Origin: Flavobacteriales bacterium UBA5933
GTDB lineage: Bacteria > Bacteroidota > Bacteroidia > Flavobacteriales > Weeksellaceae
NCBI GenBank assembly: GCA_002430925.1
Contig: DJDD01000077.1
Coordinates: 1 to 32,952, forward strand
DNA length: 32,952 nt
Direction: 5' to 3'
Below, one piece after another: positions 17,380-25,908 of the stretch. Position numbers and translations under genes: made by a program. The notes below the pieces were generated by a model. That model worked only from the letters and a program-made list of their open reading frames with translations, was not told where the DNA came from and ran no database searches. Every line of letters begins with the position of its first letter. The first letter of the stretch is position 1.

Positions 17380-17886
17380 ATGTTAAAGAAATTATTATTG
17401 GGAATTATAATCGCAGTTTCAGGAATTGTAAATGCACAAACAGCAACAGAAATTTTAACAAAAGCTGAAAATCAAGCAAAAATTGAAAATAAAAATGTTT
17501 TTTTAATTTTTCATGCTTCTTGGTGCGGTTGGTGTAAAAAAATGGAAAAAAATATGGATGACCCTGCTGTTAAAACATATTTTGATTCTAACTATGTTAA
17601 AGCATTTATAACAGTACAAGAAAGAGGTGAAAAAAAGAATTTAGAAACTCCAGGTGGAGATGTTTTAAATGAAAAATTAGGAGGTAAAGATCAAGGGTTA
17701 CCTTTTTGGGTTATCTTAGATGCTAAAGGAAAAGTTCTGGAAGACTCTCGTGTCAATGGTGAAAATCTTGGAGGACCTTCATCAGCTGATGAAGTTGAAA
17801 GCTTAATTACAAAATTGGAAAAAACTTCTAAAAATGAAAAAGTAAATTCAGAAAAAATAAAAGAAGTTTTTGTTCTAAAAAAATAA
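17380..17886 (+). CDS. exported thioredoxin-like protein
   Basis: 168 residues with a signal peptide (residues 1-19, ending VNAQ) and a thioredoxin fold. The active-site motif is WCGWC (Cys49 and Cys52) in FHASWCGWCKKME, as in DUF255/thioredoxin_7-type proteins, and the cis-proline region is DQGLPFWVILDAKGKVL. It probably acts as a periplasmic disulfide reductase or isomerase. The substrate is unknown. It starts 33 bp after the 596-residue exported protein and may be co-transcribed with it; a terminator follows at 17909-17940. Confidence 0.87.
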   Translation: MLKKLLLGIIIAVSGIVNAQTATEILTKAENQAKIENKNVFLIFHASWCGWCKKMEKNMDDPAVKTYFDSNYVKAFITVQERGEKKNLETPGGDVLNEKLGGKDQGLPFWVILDAKGKVLEDSRVNGENLGGPSSADEVESLITKLEKTSKNEKVNSEKIKEVFVLKK

Positions 17887-17908
17887 TTATAAAAATACTT
17901 TACAAATT

Positions 17909-17940
17909 AAGGTTTCGATCAAATATTCGAAACCTTTTTT
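17909..17940 (+). terminator. intrinsic terminator after the thioredoxin-like gene
   Basis: Stem AAGGTTTCGA (17909-17918) and TCGAAACCTT (17927-17936) with an 8-nt loop, followed by a T tract to 17940. It also insulates rsmI. Confidence 0.9.
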
Positions 17941-17955
17941 ATTGAAAATACTTTG

Positions 17956-17963
17956 TAACTTTG
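17956..17963 (+). promoter_or_regulatory. rsmI -7 box, predicted leaderless transcript
   Basis: TAACTTTG matches the Bacteroidota -7 consensus TAnnTTTG and is followed by only CCAC before the ATG at 17968. Transcription starting four to five bases after the box would begin at the start codon itself. No good -33 TTTG was seen at the usual distance. Confidence 0.6.
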
Positions 17964-17967
17964 CCAC

Positions 17968-18645
17968 ATGAGTGGAAAATTATTTTTGGTCCCTACACCT
18001 ATTGGAAATTTGAAGGACATGACATTTAGAGCTGTCGAAATTTTAAAAGAATCTGATGTAGTTCTAGCAGAAGATACACGTAATAGTGGAATCTTATTGA
18101 AACATTATGAAATTTCCACTCCTATGCGTAGCTATCATATGCATAATGAACATCAAGCTACTGAAGATATTATTCGTCAATTAAAAGATGGACAAATTAT
18201 TTCGATTATTACAGATGCTGGAACTCCAGGAATATCTGATCCTGGGTATTTATTAGTTAAAGAATGTGTTGCGAATAATATTGTCGTAGAATGCTTACCT
18301 GGTGCAACAGCCTTTGTACCTGCACTTGTGGTTTCTGGACTTACTAATAACGAATTTACTTTTGTTGGCTTTCTTCCTGTAAAAAAAGGTCGTAAAACAA
18401 AGTTAGAATCTTTATTAACAGAGAAAAAAACAATGATCTTTTACGAATCTCCACATAAAATTGGAAAAACTCTTAAAGATTTAGCAGAAAATTTTGGAGC
18501 TGATAGAAAAGCTAGTTTATCAAGAGAAATTTCTAAAAAATTTGAAGAAACTCTAAGAGGAACTTTAACTGAATTAATGGAAATATCTGAAAAAAGAAAT
18601 TTAAAAGGAGAAATGGTTTTAATTGTTGAAGGTGCTACTCATTAA
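17968..18645 (+). CDS. rsmI: 16S rRNA (cytidine(1402)-2'-O)-methyltransferase
   Basis: S-adenosylmethionine-dependent enzyme that methylates the ribose of C1402 in 16S rRNA, in the ribosomal P site. It has the tetrapyrrole-methylase fold with the family motifs VPTPIGNLKDMT (residues 8-19), AEDTRNSG (34-41) and ITDAGTPGISDPG (81-93), and YESPHK near residue 153. Length 225 residues is near the catalytic core; some family members carry a longer C-terminal tail. Its last 11 bases overlap the end of the convergent recJ gene, so no terminator separates them. Confidence 0.96.
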   Translation: MSGKLFLVPTPIGNLKDMTFRAVEILKESDVVLAEDTRNSGILLKHYEISTPMRSYHMHNEHQATEDIIRQLKDGQIISIITDAGTPGISDPGYLLVKECVANNIVVECLPGATAFVPALVVSGLTNNEFTFVGFLPVKKGRKTKLESLLTEKKTMIFYESPHKIGKTLKDLAENFGADRKASLSREISKKFEETLRGTLTELMEISEKRNLKGEMVLIVEGATH

Positions 18646-20335
18646 AACGAATATCCTTTACATTTAATTGCCAAGTACCTTTTCCTTGCCAATAATTCAT
18701 ACCAATTGTGTAAACCATATCAAAAGATAATCCTTTCTCTAACTTAGGTCCAAATTTACCCAATTTGAAACCAATTGCAGGAAAGGTAATTCTTGTATCT
18801 CGTTGGTGTACATATAAACGAGCATGTTCTTTTCCTACTAATCTAAAATCAGTTGCCAATAAATCTCTCGTTACAAAAACAGGATTCATATTTTCTGGTC
18901 CAAAAGGAGACATTCGCATTATAGATTCTAAGAAAGAACGTGTCATTTCGTTGAATGAAATTTCTTTATCAATTAAAATTGATGGTTTAAAATGTTTACC
19001 ATTTGACAATTCTTTTACAGTTTCATCAAATCTAATTTTAAATGTTTCGAAATTCTCTTCTTTCATAGCTAAACCTGCTGCTGCCATATGTCCTCCAAAC
19101 TCAGTTAATAAATCTGCATTTTTTTCTATTGCTGAATGAATATCAAACTCTTGTATTGATCTTGCAGATCCTACAATTTCTCCAGAAATACTTTTTGTAA
19201 AAACAATGGTTGGTTTATAATATAAGTCAACAAGACGAGAAGCAACAATTCCTATAACTCCTTTATTCCAAGAAGGATCGTAAACTATTGTAGCGTATTT
19301 TTCAGTTGGGTTGATATTGTATAGTTGAGCTAATGCATCATTTGTCATATCCAAATCTAATACTTTACGCTCGTTGTTTAATGAGTTTATATCGTTCAAA
19401 TACCTTCGACAATCTTCTTCGTTTTTACTCAACATAAATCGCACAGCTTCAGACCCATGTTTTATTCTTCCTGCTGCATTAATTTTGGGAGCAATAGAAA
19501 ATACAACATTCGATATGTTTACATTATTACGAATATTAGTAGGTATCAAATGCTGAAAAGCTAAACGAGGTTCTGTGTTTAATTGTTCAAGACCTTTATA
19601 AGCTAAAATCCTATTTTCTCCTGTTATAGGAACTATATCTGCTGCAATACTAACAGCAACTAAATCCAATAATGGAATAAGATTTTCTTTTGGTAAATTA
19701 AATTTTTCTGTAAAAGCTTGTGCTAATTTAAAACCAACACCACAACCACTTAAATCTTTGTAGGGATAACGACAACCTTTCTGTTTAGGATCTAAAACTG
19801 CATAAGCCTTAGGTACAGAACGGTCAGGTAAATGATGATCACAGATAATATAATCTATTCCCTTTGATTGAGCATAGTTTACTTCTTCATGTGCTTTTAT
19901 TCCACAATCCAAAACAATAACTAAAGATATATTTTTTTCTACAGCAAAGTCTATACTTTCTTTTGAAATACCATATCCTTCATTATTTCTATCAGGAATA
20001 TAAAAAAAGACTTTCGAGTAGATGGAAGTCAGAAACTCATAAAAAAGAGTTACAGCTGTTGTTCCATCTACATCGTAGTCTCCAAATATTAATATATTTT
20101 CTTGATCATCTATAGCATTTTTAAGTCTTGATACAGCATCAGCCATACCTTTCATTAAAAATGGATCATGTAAATTTTCTAAAGAAGGATTAAAATATGA
20201 TTTTGCGTTATCATAATCATTAATTCCTCGTTGGGTTAATAAAATAGCAAGTGCTTCAGAAATATTTAGCTCTTTTTTAAGATGACTAACTATCTCTGTA
20301 GACGGCTGTTTTTTTATTTCCCATTTTTTTTCCAT
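18635..20335 (-). CDS. recJ: single-stranded-DNA-specific exonuclease RecJ
   Basis: 5'-3' single-strand exonuclease of recombination and mismatch repair. It belongs to the DHH phosphoesterases: metal-binding motifs FGDYDVDG (84-91; Asp86, Asp88, Asp90), DCG (Asp143) and CDHH (165-168) are all present, then the DHHA1 domain with EFGGHMAAAGLAM (about residues 405-425) and the C-terminal OB-fold domain (about 455-560). Length 566 residues is normal. It follows hemD by 51 bp on the same strand. Its stop codon lies inside the end of rsmI, an 11-bp tail-to-tail overlap. Confidence 0.97.
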   Translation of the reverse strand: MEKKWEIKKQPSTEIVSHLKKELNISEALAILLTQRGINDYDNAKSYFNPSLENLHDPFLMKGMADAVSRLKNAIDDQENILIFGDYDVDGTTAVTLFYEFLTSIYSKVFFYIPDRNNEGYGISKESIDFAVEKNISLVIVLDCGIKAHEEVNYAQSKGIDYIICDHHLPDRSVPKAYAVLDPKQKGCRYPYKDLSGCGVGFKLAQAFTEKFNLPKENLIPLLDLVAVSIAADIVPITGENRILAYKGLEQLNTEPRLAFQHLIPTNIRNNVNISNVVFSIAPKINAAGRIKHGSEAVRFMLSKNEEDCRRYLNDINSLNNERKVLDLDMTNDALAQLYNINPTEKYATIVYDPSWNKGVIGIVASRLVDLYYKPTIVFTKSISGEIVGSARSIQEFDIHSAIEKNADLLTEFGGHMAAAGLAMKEENFETFKIRFDETVKELSNGKHFKPSILIDKEISFNEMTRSFLESIMRMSPFGPENMNPVFVTRDLLATDFRLVGKEHARLYVHQRDTRITFPAIGFKLGKFGPKLEKGLSFDMVYTIGMNYWQGKGTWQLNVKDIRFNE

Positions 20336-20386
20336 CTCTTTAATTTACATAAATTTTAATTAGAGAGAAGGGTAAAAGCGTAAAAA

Positions 20387-21136
20387 TTATTTAGATTTAT
20401 TTGCTTCTTTAACGTATTTATCTAATGCCATTGTCATAGACGGTATTTTAGGAGTTGGCACTTCAATATCTACACGTAATCCCATCTCTTTAGCTTGTTT
20501 TACTGTTGATTGTCCAAAAACAGCTATTCTAGTTTCTCCTTGTACAAAGTCAGGGAAATTTTCAAATAATGATTTAATTCCTGAAGGTGTAAAAAAGACT
20601 AAAATATCATATTTTACATCAGATAAATCAGACAAATCACTAGAGACAGTTTTAAATAAGGTAGCTCTTTGCCAGTCTAATTTTAGTCCATCAAGTAATT
20701 TAGGGACATCTGCTTTTAAAACATCTGAAGCTGGTAATAAAAATTTTTCATCTTTATGTTTCTTCAAAAGAGGAAGCATATCTGCAAAAATCTTTTCTCC
20801 AATATACACTTTACGTTTTCTATACACAATGTATTTTTGTAAATAAAAAGCTATCGCTTCAGATTCACAAAAGTATTTCATTGAGTCTGGGACAGTAAAT
20901 CTCATTTCTTCTGCTAGTCTAAAGAAATGATCTATAGCATTTCTGCTAGTAAATATGACAGCTGTTGCTTTCGAGAAATCTATTTTCTGATGTCTAACTT
21001 CTTTAGCATCTACTCCAACAACTTGGATGAATGGTCTAAAATCAATTTTGATCTTGTTAGCTTTCTCTATCTCGTAGTACGGCGAGTTTTCTGCCTGCGG
21101 TTTAGGTTGTGATACTAATATTGATTTAACTTTCAT
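20387..21136 (-). CDS. hemD: uroporphyrinogen-III synthase
   Basis: Cyclises hydroxymethylbilane to uroporphyrinogen III in haem and sirohaem synthesis. Sequence conservation in this family is low; the call rests on the two-lobed HemD pattern: ILVSQPKP at the N-terminus, ATAVIFTSRNAIDHFF (about residues 58-73), then KYDILVFFTPSGIKSLFENFP (about 174-194) and RIAVFGQSTVKQAKEMGL (about 203-220). The length, 249 residues, fits. It begins 7 bp after the DUF4271 gene, an arrangement common in Flavobacteriia, so the two are one transcript. Confidence 0.9.
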   Translation of the reverse strand: MKVKSILVSQPKPQAENSPYYEIEKANKIKIDFRPFIQVVGVDAKEVRHQKIDFSKATAVIFTSRNAIDHFFRLAEEMRFTVPDSMKYFCESEAIAFYLQKYIVYRKRKVYIGEKIFADMLPLLKKHKDEKFLLPASDVLKADVPKLLDGLKLDWQRATLFKTVSSDLSDLSDVKYDILVFFTPSGIKSLFENFPDFVQGETRIAVFGQSTVKQAKEMGLRVDIEVPTPKIPSMTMALDKYVKEANKSK

Positions 21137-21143
21137 AGTAATT

Positions 21144-21818
21144 TTAGATTACCTTACCTATTGTTAATAGTTTCATTAAAACCATAAAAGGTAAAATTTC
21201 TAGGGTGCAAAGATACAAAATATTATAATACCAAATCGACTTATTATTGCTTATTTGCTTAGAATAGATATGATATATTTCAACTATTCTATTTAAAAAC
21301 AACAACAAAAATCCTCCTATGATAAGATAATCTTTATTAATTGGTGTGTAAAAGAATAAAAAGCATGTGATTAATAACAAAATTATATTTTTTGCATTCA
21401 CAAAACTGGAACTTTTCATATAAAAAGCAACTGAGCTTGATTCATAAAAAACACGATAAAATGTTATTTCAATAAAAAGTCGAATAAGCATTACAACACT
21501 GATTAATGCGAATGTTATTCCTAAATTGGCTAAGTATTGAAATTGAAACCCTGGAAAATAATCAAAATCGATTTTGAAATAAGATACTAATAACAAGCTC
21601 ATCAATACTACCATAATTCCATCTACAATGAAACTAAATAATGTTGTATTATCATCTGTAAAGCTTATATACTCATTCTTATTTCCTAATAATTTATAAT
21701 TTGTCGCAAACAAATATTTTACTGCACAAACTAATAATAAACATACTGCTAGTATAATGATTACAGTATCATTACCTACTACGTTTTTTTGTATAGAAAT
21801 TAAATCGGTTGTTTTCAT
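21144..21818 (-). CDS. DUF4271 integral membrane protein
   Basis: 224 residues with six or so hydrophobic segments (starting VIIILAVCLLLVCAVKYLF near residue 19), placing it in the inner membrane. The central FQYLANLGITFALISVVMLIRLFIEITFY stretch and the position directly before hemD are characteristic of DUF4271 proteins of Bacteroidota, whose function is unknown. A TATTTTTG -7 box (21827-21834, minus strand) lies 8 bases upstream of the ATG. The divergent glycosyltransferase gene begins 66 bp away. Confidence 0.85.
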   Translation of the reverse strand: MKTTDLISIQKNVVGNDTVIIILAVCLLLVCAVKYLFATNYKLLGNKNEYISFTDDNTTLFSFIVDGIMVVLMSLLLVSYFKIDFDYFPGFQFQYLANLGITFALISVVMLIRLFIEITFYRVFYESSSVAFYMKSSSFVNAKNIILLLITCFLFFYTPINKDYLIIGGFLLLFLNRIVEIYHIYSKQISNNKSIWYYNILYLCTLEILPFMVLMKLLTIGKVI

Positions 21819-21884
21819 AATTTTTTCAAAAATACAAAAGACTTACAATCTTATAACTATCTTTATCCCCACAAAATTATAATT

Positions 21885-22607
21885 ATGTCGGACAAATTAG
21901 TGATTATCCCGACCTACAATGAAAAAGAAAACATAGAAGCTATTATAAGAGCAGCTTTATCAGTAGAAGAATCATTTGATGTTCTTATTGTTGATGACAG
22001 TTCTCCTGATGGCACAAATGACATTGTAAAGCGCTTGATTACTGAGTTTAATGGTCGTTTACATTTAGAAATAAGAACAATAAAAGACGGTTTGGGTCGT
22101 GCTTATGTTCATGGTTTTAAATGGGCTTTAAAAAACAATTACAAGTATATATTTGAAATGGATGCTGATTTCTCTCATAATCCAAATGATTTACCACGAT
22201 TGTATCATGCATTAGCAGATGGTGCTGATTTAGTTATTGGCTCTCGTTATTGTAATGGTGTTAACGTAGTAAATTGGCCTATGAATAGAGTTTTATTATC
22301 TTATTTTGCTTCAAAATATGTTCGATTAATAACTCGTTTACCTATACATGATGCTACTGCTGGTTTTGTTGGATACAAAGCAAAGGTTTTAGAAACTCTA
22401 AATTTAGATGAAATAAAATTTAAAGGCTATGGTTTTCAAATAGAAATGAAATATAAGTCTTGGATTAAAAAATTCACTTTAAAAGAAGTCCCTATTATTT
22501 TTACAGATAGAACTTTAGGAGAATCTAAAATTAGCTCTGATATAATAGGTGAAGCTGTTTTTGGTGTTATATCTTTACGTTTAAGAAATATTTTTGGAAA
22601 ATTATGA
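21885..22607 (+). CDS. polyprenol-phosphate mannose synthase-like glycosyltransferase (GT2)
   Basis: Family 2 glycosyltransferase of the dolichyl-phosphate-mannose synthase group: VIIPTYNEKENI (residues 6-17), VLIVDDSSPDGT (33-44), the metal-binding DAD in EMDADFSHNP (93-95) and VIGSRY near residue 113. It moves a sugar, probably mannose, from GDP-sugar to a polyprenyl phosphate at the cytoplasmic face of the membrane. At 240 residues it lacks the C-terminal membrane anchor of some relatives. It overlaps the next gene by 4 bp (ATGA at 22604), so both are translationally coupled. The exact donor sugar is inferred from the family. Confidence 0.92.
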   Translation: MSDKLVIIPTYNEKENIEAIIRAALSVEESFDVLIVDDSSPDGTNDIVKRLITEFNGRLHLEIRTIKDGLGRAYVHGFKWALKNNYKYIFEMDADFSHNPNDLPRLYHALADGADLVIGSRYCNGVNVVNWPMNRVLLSYFASKYVRLITRLPIHDATAGFVGYKAKVLETLNLDEIKFKGYGFQIEMKYKSWIKKFTLKEVPIIFTDRTLGESKISSDIIGEAVFGVISLRLRNIFGKL

Positions 22608-22984
22608 GATATCTTAATATAGTTTACTTTTTTTGTTTAATTTCAATTTTAAGTTGTGCTCCCAAAAATTTTGATGAGCCTGACAACTTAATTAAAAAAT
22701 CTGAAATGATTGATATTATTACTGACTTATACATTAGTCAACAAGGTATACAAATGTTTCCTACGGACGGCAAAGAAGACCAAAGCACTTTATTAGCAAA
22801 AGATGCTGTTGATATTATGAAAAAGCATAACACTAATTTTTCTCAATTTTCAGAAAGTTATAAATATTACAGTCTTAAACCAGAACTGTTGAGAGATATG
22901 TTAGATCAGGTTAAAAAAAATCTAGAAGAAAAACTTTCTAAAGAAGAAAAAGAAAGATTAAAAAATCAGAAAAATATAAAATAA
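22604..22984 (+). CDS. DUF4296 lipoprotein
   Basis: 126-residue lipoprotein: hydrophobic residues 4-16 and lipobox ILSC with Cys18 as the lipid-modified residue. The KSEMIDIITDLYISQQGIQ segment is the conserved core of DUF4296, and the C-terminal 30 residues are a highly charged, Lys/Glu-rich helix. The function is unknown. It is coupled to the glycosyltransferase gene by an ATGA overlap, which is the usual neighbourhood of this family in Flavobacteriia. A bidirectional terminator follows. Confidence 0.87.
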   Translation: MRYLNIVYFFCLISILSCAPKNFDEPDNLIKKSEMIDIITDLYISQQGIQMFPTDGKEDQSTLLAKDAVDIMKKHNTNFSQFSESYKYYSLKPELLRDMLDQVKKNLEEKLSKEEKERLKNQKNIK

Positions 22985-23017
22985 AAAAATCAAGCTTTAA
23001 AAGCTTGATTTTTTTAT
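22983..23017. terminator. bidirectional intrinsic terminator
   Basis: Stem AATCAAGCTT (22988-22997) and AAGCTTGATT (23001-23010) with A7 upstream and T7 downstream. It lies between the DUF4296 gene and the convergent rsgA, the last gene of the aromatic operon. Confidence 0.9.
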
Positions 23018-23935
23018 TTACTCTTTATATATATCTTCCTCTAAAAAAGTAAGATAATTTTCATATCTAGAAATTGCAATTTCACCCTTTTCAACAGCAT
23101 TTCTCACTGCGCATTTAGGTTCATTTAAATGTATACAATTGTCAAATTTACAATCCGATTTTAATTCTAAAATTTCAGGAAAGTATCCTTGTAATTCAGA
23201 TTTATCAATATGCACTAATCCAAATTCTTTAATTCCTGGTGTATCAATAATAAAACCACCAAATGGCCATTCGTACATTTGTGCAAATGTTGTTGTATGC
23301 TGTCCTTTACTATTAAAATCTGAAACTACATGAGTTTTTAAATTCAAATTTGGATTTAGTGCATTTAGTAAAGTTGATTTACCAACACCTGAATGACCAG
23401 CAACTAAACTAACATTACCTTTCATTCTTTCTCTTACTAAATCTAAATTAAATCCCGTTCCAGCAGAAATATCAATACTTTCATAACCAATAGAATTGTA
23501 GATTGATTTATAAATTTCTAAATCTTCTAATTCTTCCTGTGAATATGAATCCATTTTATTAAACAAAATAACAACAGGGATATGATATGCTTCAGAAGTG
23601 ATTAAAAATCTGTCTATAAAACCAAAAGAAGTTTTAGGATTAGAAAGTGTTACAACTAAAAAAGCAACATCAATATTAGAAGCAATAATATGTGTTTTTT
23701 TAGATAAGTTAACTGACTTACGTATGATATAATTTTTACGCTCGTGGATTTTCGTAATTACAGCAATATCATCTTTGTCAATTTCAAAATCGACCTCATC
23801 TCCAACCGCTATAGGATTGGTATGTTTGATATTAGCTATTCTAAACTTCCCTCTTATTCTAGCCTGGAAAGTTGTACCATCTTCCGTAAGAAGATGGTAC
23901 CAACTACCCGTTGATTTTATTACAATTCCTTTCAA
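23018..23935 (-). CDS. rsgA: ribosome small-subunit-dependent GTPase A
   Basis: Circularly permuted GTPase that acts late in 30S subunit assembly. Domains in order: OB-fold (about 1-65), GTPase with permuted motifs NKMD (126-129, G4), GHSGVGKST (180-188, G1) and DTPG (231-234, G3), then a zinc-binding tail with Cys262, Cys267, His269 and Cys275. 305 residues, normal length. The start codon is TTG: homologues begin at this residue (KGIVIKSTGSWY), and a stop codon lies three codons upstream in frame. It begins 6 bp behind the DAHP synthase gene, so it is the last gene of the Phe/Tyr operon and probably shares its control. Confidence 0.96.
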   Translation of the reverse strand: MKGIVIKSTGSWYHLLTEDGTTFQARIRGKFRIANIKHTNPIAVGDEVDFEIDKDDIAVITKIHERKNYIIRKSVNLSKKTHIIASNIDVAFLVVTLSNPKTSFGFIDRFLITSEAYHIPVVILFNKMDSYSQEELEDLEIYKSIYNSIGYESIDISAGTGFNLDLVRERMKGNVSLVAGHSGVGKSTLLNALNPNLNLKTHVVSDFNSKGQHTTTFAQMYEWPFGGFIIDTPGIKEFGLVHIDKSELQGYFPEILELKSDCKFDNCIHLNEPKCAVRNAVEKGEIAISRYENYLTFLEEDIYKE

Positions 23936-23941
23936 TATATT

Positions 23942-25009
23942 TTATTTTTTACCCATAATTTGATTCTGTTGTGCAACAGATTCTTGATGGATTGCTTGTA
24001 AAAGTCTATCAACGAAATCCTCAGATAAACCTAAAGAAACACCTGCTTTTACAGAATTATCTTTGATTTGCTTCCAACGATCTGGTTGAAAAACAGCCAC
24101 ATTATGTTCTTTTTTCAAATTTCCGATTGAATTAGAAACTTTCATACGTTGTGCAATAGAATCTAAGATTGTTGTATCTAATTCATCTATTTGATGACGT
24201 AGATTATCAATTGCAGATTTATAGATTGCATCTTTATCATCAGATTGACGGATTTCTAAATCTTTTAAAATTTCTAATAAACGAGCTGGAGTAATTTGCT
24301 GTGCAGCATCAGACCAAGCTTCGTCAGGATTGTTATGTGTTTCAATCATTAATCCATTATATTCGAAATTGAATGCTTGTTGTGCAACATCATATAATCC
24401 TGTTCTATTTCCACAAATGTGAGATGGATCACAAATGATTGGAACATTTGGTAATTTATTTTTGAAATCTAAAGCGATTTGCCATTGTGGATTATTACGG
24501 TATTTCGTTTTCTTGTATGTTGAAAACCCACGGTGAATAGCTCCTAAATTTTTAATTCCTTGTCCTTCTAAACGCTCTAAAGCTCCAATCCATAAATCTA
24601 AATCTGGATTAACAGGGTTTTTTACTAAAACTGTTTTATCAGTATCGCGTAAAGCTTCAGCTATTTCTTGAACTGTAAAAGGATTAACTGTAGAACGAGC
24701 TCCAATCCATAAAACATCAACATCATATTCTAATGCTAATTTTGCATGGTTTGCATTCGCAATTTCTGTTGCGATTTTCATTCCAAATTCATCTTTTACT
24801 TTCTTCAACCAGTTAAGACCAATTGCTCCTACTCCTTCAAAACAATTTGGTTTTGTACGTGGCTTCCAGATTCCAGCACGAAAAACTTTTACATAGTCTT
24901 TGTCTAAGTCTTCTGCGATTGTCATCATTTGTTTTTCGCTTTCAGCGCTACAAGGACCAGCAATTATCATTGGTTTCTCGTATTCTTTTATCCAGTTATT
25001 AACTTCCAT
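23942..25009 (-). CDS. bifunctional 3-deoxy-7-phosphoheptulonate synthase / chorismate mutase (type II)
   Basis: Fuses the first enzyme of the shikimate pathway with chorismate mutase, which makes prephenate. The DAHP synthase part (about residues 1-250) is the KDO8P-synthase-like type I-beta form: GPCSAES (18-24), RAGIWKPRTKP (44-54), ATEIANANHAKLA and CDPSHICGNR. The mutase part (about 262-345) is the AroQ helical type, with LRHQIDELDTTILDSIAQR and the KKEHNVAVFQPDRW segment. The order DAHP synthase then mutase is typical of Bacteroidota. The frame runs upstream to a TTG at 25036, but the ATG at 25009 (355 residues) fits homologues. It is fourth in the operon, 47 bp after tyrA. Confidence 0.95.
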   Translation of the reverse strand: MEVNNWIKEYEKPMIIAGPCSAESEKQMMTIAEDLDKDYVKVFRAGIWKPRTKPNCFEGVGAIGLNWLKKVKDEFGMKIATEIANANHAKLALEYDVDVLWIGARSTVNPFTVQEIAEALRDTDKTVLVKNPVNPDLDLWIGALERLEGQGIKNLGAIHRGFSTYKKTKYRNNPQWQIALDFKNKLPNVPIICDPSHICGNRTGLYDVAQQAFNFEYNGLMIETHNNPDEAWSDAAQQITPARLLEILKDLEIRQSDDKDAIYKSAIDNLRHQIDELDTTILDSIAQRMKVSNSIGNLKKEHNVAVFQPDRWKQIKDNSVKAGVSLGLSEDFVDRLLQAIHQESVAQQNQIMGKK

Positions 25010-25056
25010 AATTTCTACAAATTTAAGGTTTATCAATTATTATTTGATAGTATTAT

Positions 25057-25908
25057 TTATTTCTTATTTAATATTCTACGTATGTCGTTTGTATTCTTTA
25101 AATATTGATGAATATCTTCTTCATCTTTTTCATCAATCATTTTTCTAATTTTAGAAATTTCTGTTTGATATGCATCTATTGCTGTTAGCAAATTTTTTCT
25201 ATTTTGAATAAATATTGGTGTCCACATATCTGGTGAACTTTTTGCTAAACGAACTGTTGACTCGAATCCCGAACCTGCCATATCAAAAATTGCTTCCTCA
25301 TTTTTTTCTTTCTTCAATACAGCTTGCCCTAACGCAAAAGATGTAATATGTGAAAGATGTGAAACATAAGCTATATGAGAATCATGTGCTTCTGATGACA
25401 TTATTTTTACGTTCATCCAAAGTGATTGATATATTTTTTTGACTTTATTCGCTGCATCAATTTCACTTTGTTCTACATCACATAATATAGCAACTTTATT
25501 CAAAAATAATTCTGCAAATGCTGCTTTTGGTCCTGAATTTTCTGTTCCTGCAATAGGATGTGTTGCTACAAATTGTTTTCTTTTTGGATGGTTAAGAACT
25601 TTTCTGCAAATTCCTGCCTTTGTAGACCCCATATCCATCACAATTGTATTGTCCCCTATTTTATCTAAAATTTCTGGTAATACATTTTGGATTGTATTGA
25701 TAGGTACAGCAATAACAATTAAATCTGAAATTTCTATTGCTCTATCCAAAGAAACAACTTCATCTACAATTCCTAATTCTAAGGCTTCTTTTTGATGTGT
25801 TTCGTTTTGATCTACACCAATTATATTTTCTGCTATTCCAACTTTTTTTAAGGCTAAAGCGAAAGATCCTCCTATCAATCCTAAACCAATTATAGAAATA
25901 GTTTTCAT
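25057..25908 (-). CDS. tyrA: prephenate dehydrogenase
   Basis: Oxidises and decarboxylates prephenate to 4-hydroxyphenylpyruvate with NAD(P)+, the tyrosine branch. The nucleotide-binding motif GLGLIGGS is at residues 8-15; VMDMGSTKAGI (90-100) and the active-site segment THPIAGTENSGP (116-127) follow, then the helical dimerisation domain. 283 residues, no C-terminal ACT domain. The open frame extends 16 codons upstream, but the ATG at 25908 starts exactly at the fold and overlaps the aminotransferase stop codon (ATGA at 25905-25908), showing translational coupling. Confidence 0.95.
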   Translation of the reverse strand: MKTISIIGLGLIGGSFALALKKVGIAENIIGVDQNETHQKEALELGIVDEVVSLDRAIEISDLIVIAVPINTIQNVLPEILDKIGDNTIVMDMGSTKAGICRKVLNHPKRKQFVATHPIAGTENSGPKAAFAELFLNKVAILCDVEQSEIDAANKVKKIYQSLWMNVKIMSSEAHDSHIAYVSHLSHITSFALGQAVLKKEKNEEAIFDMAGSGFESTVRLAKSSPDMWTPIFIQNRKNLLTAIDAYQTEISKIRKMIDEKDEEDIHQYLKNTNDIRRILNKK

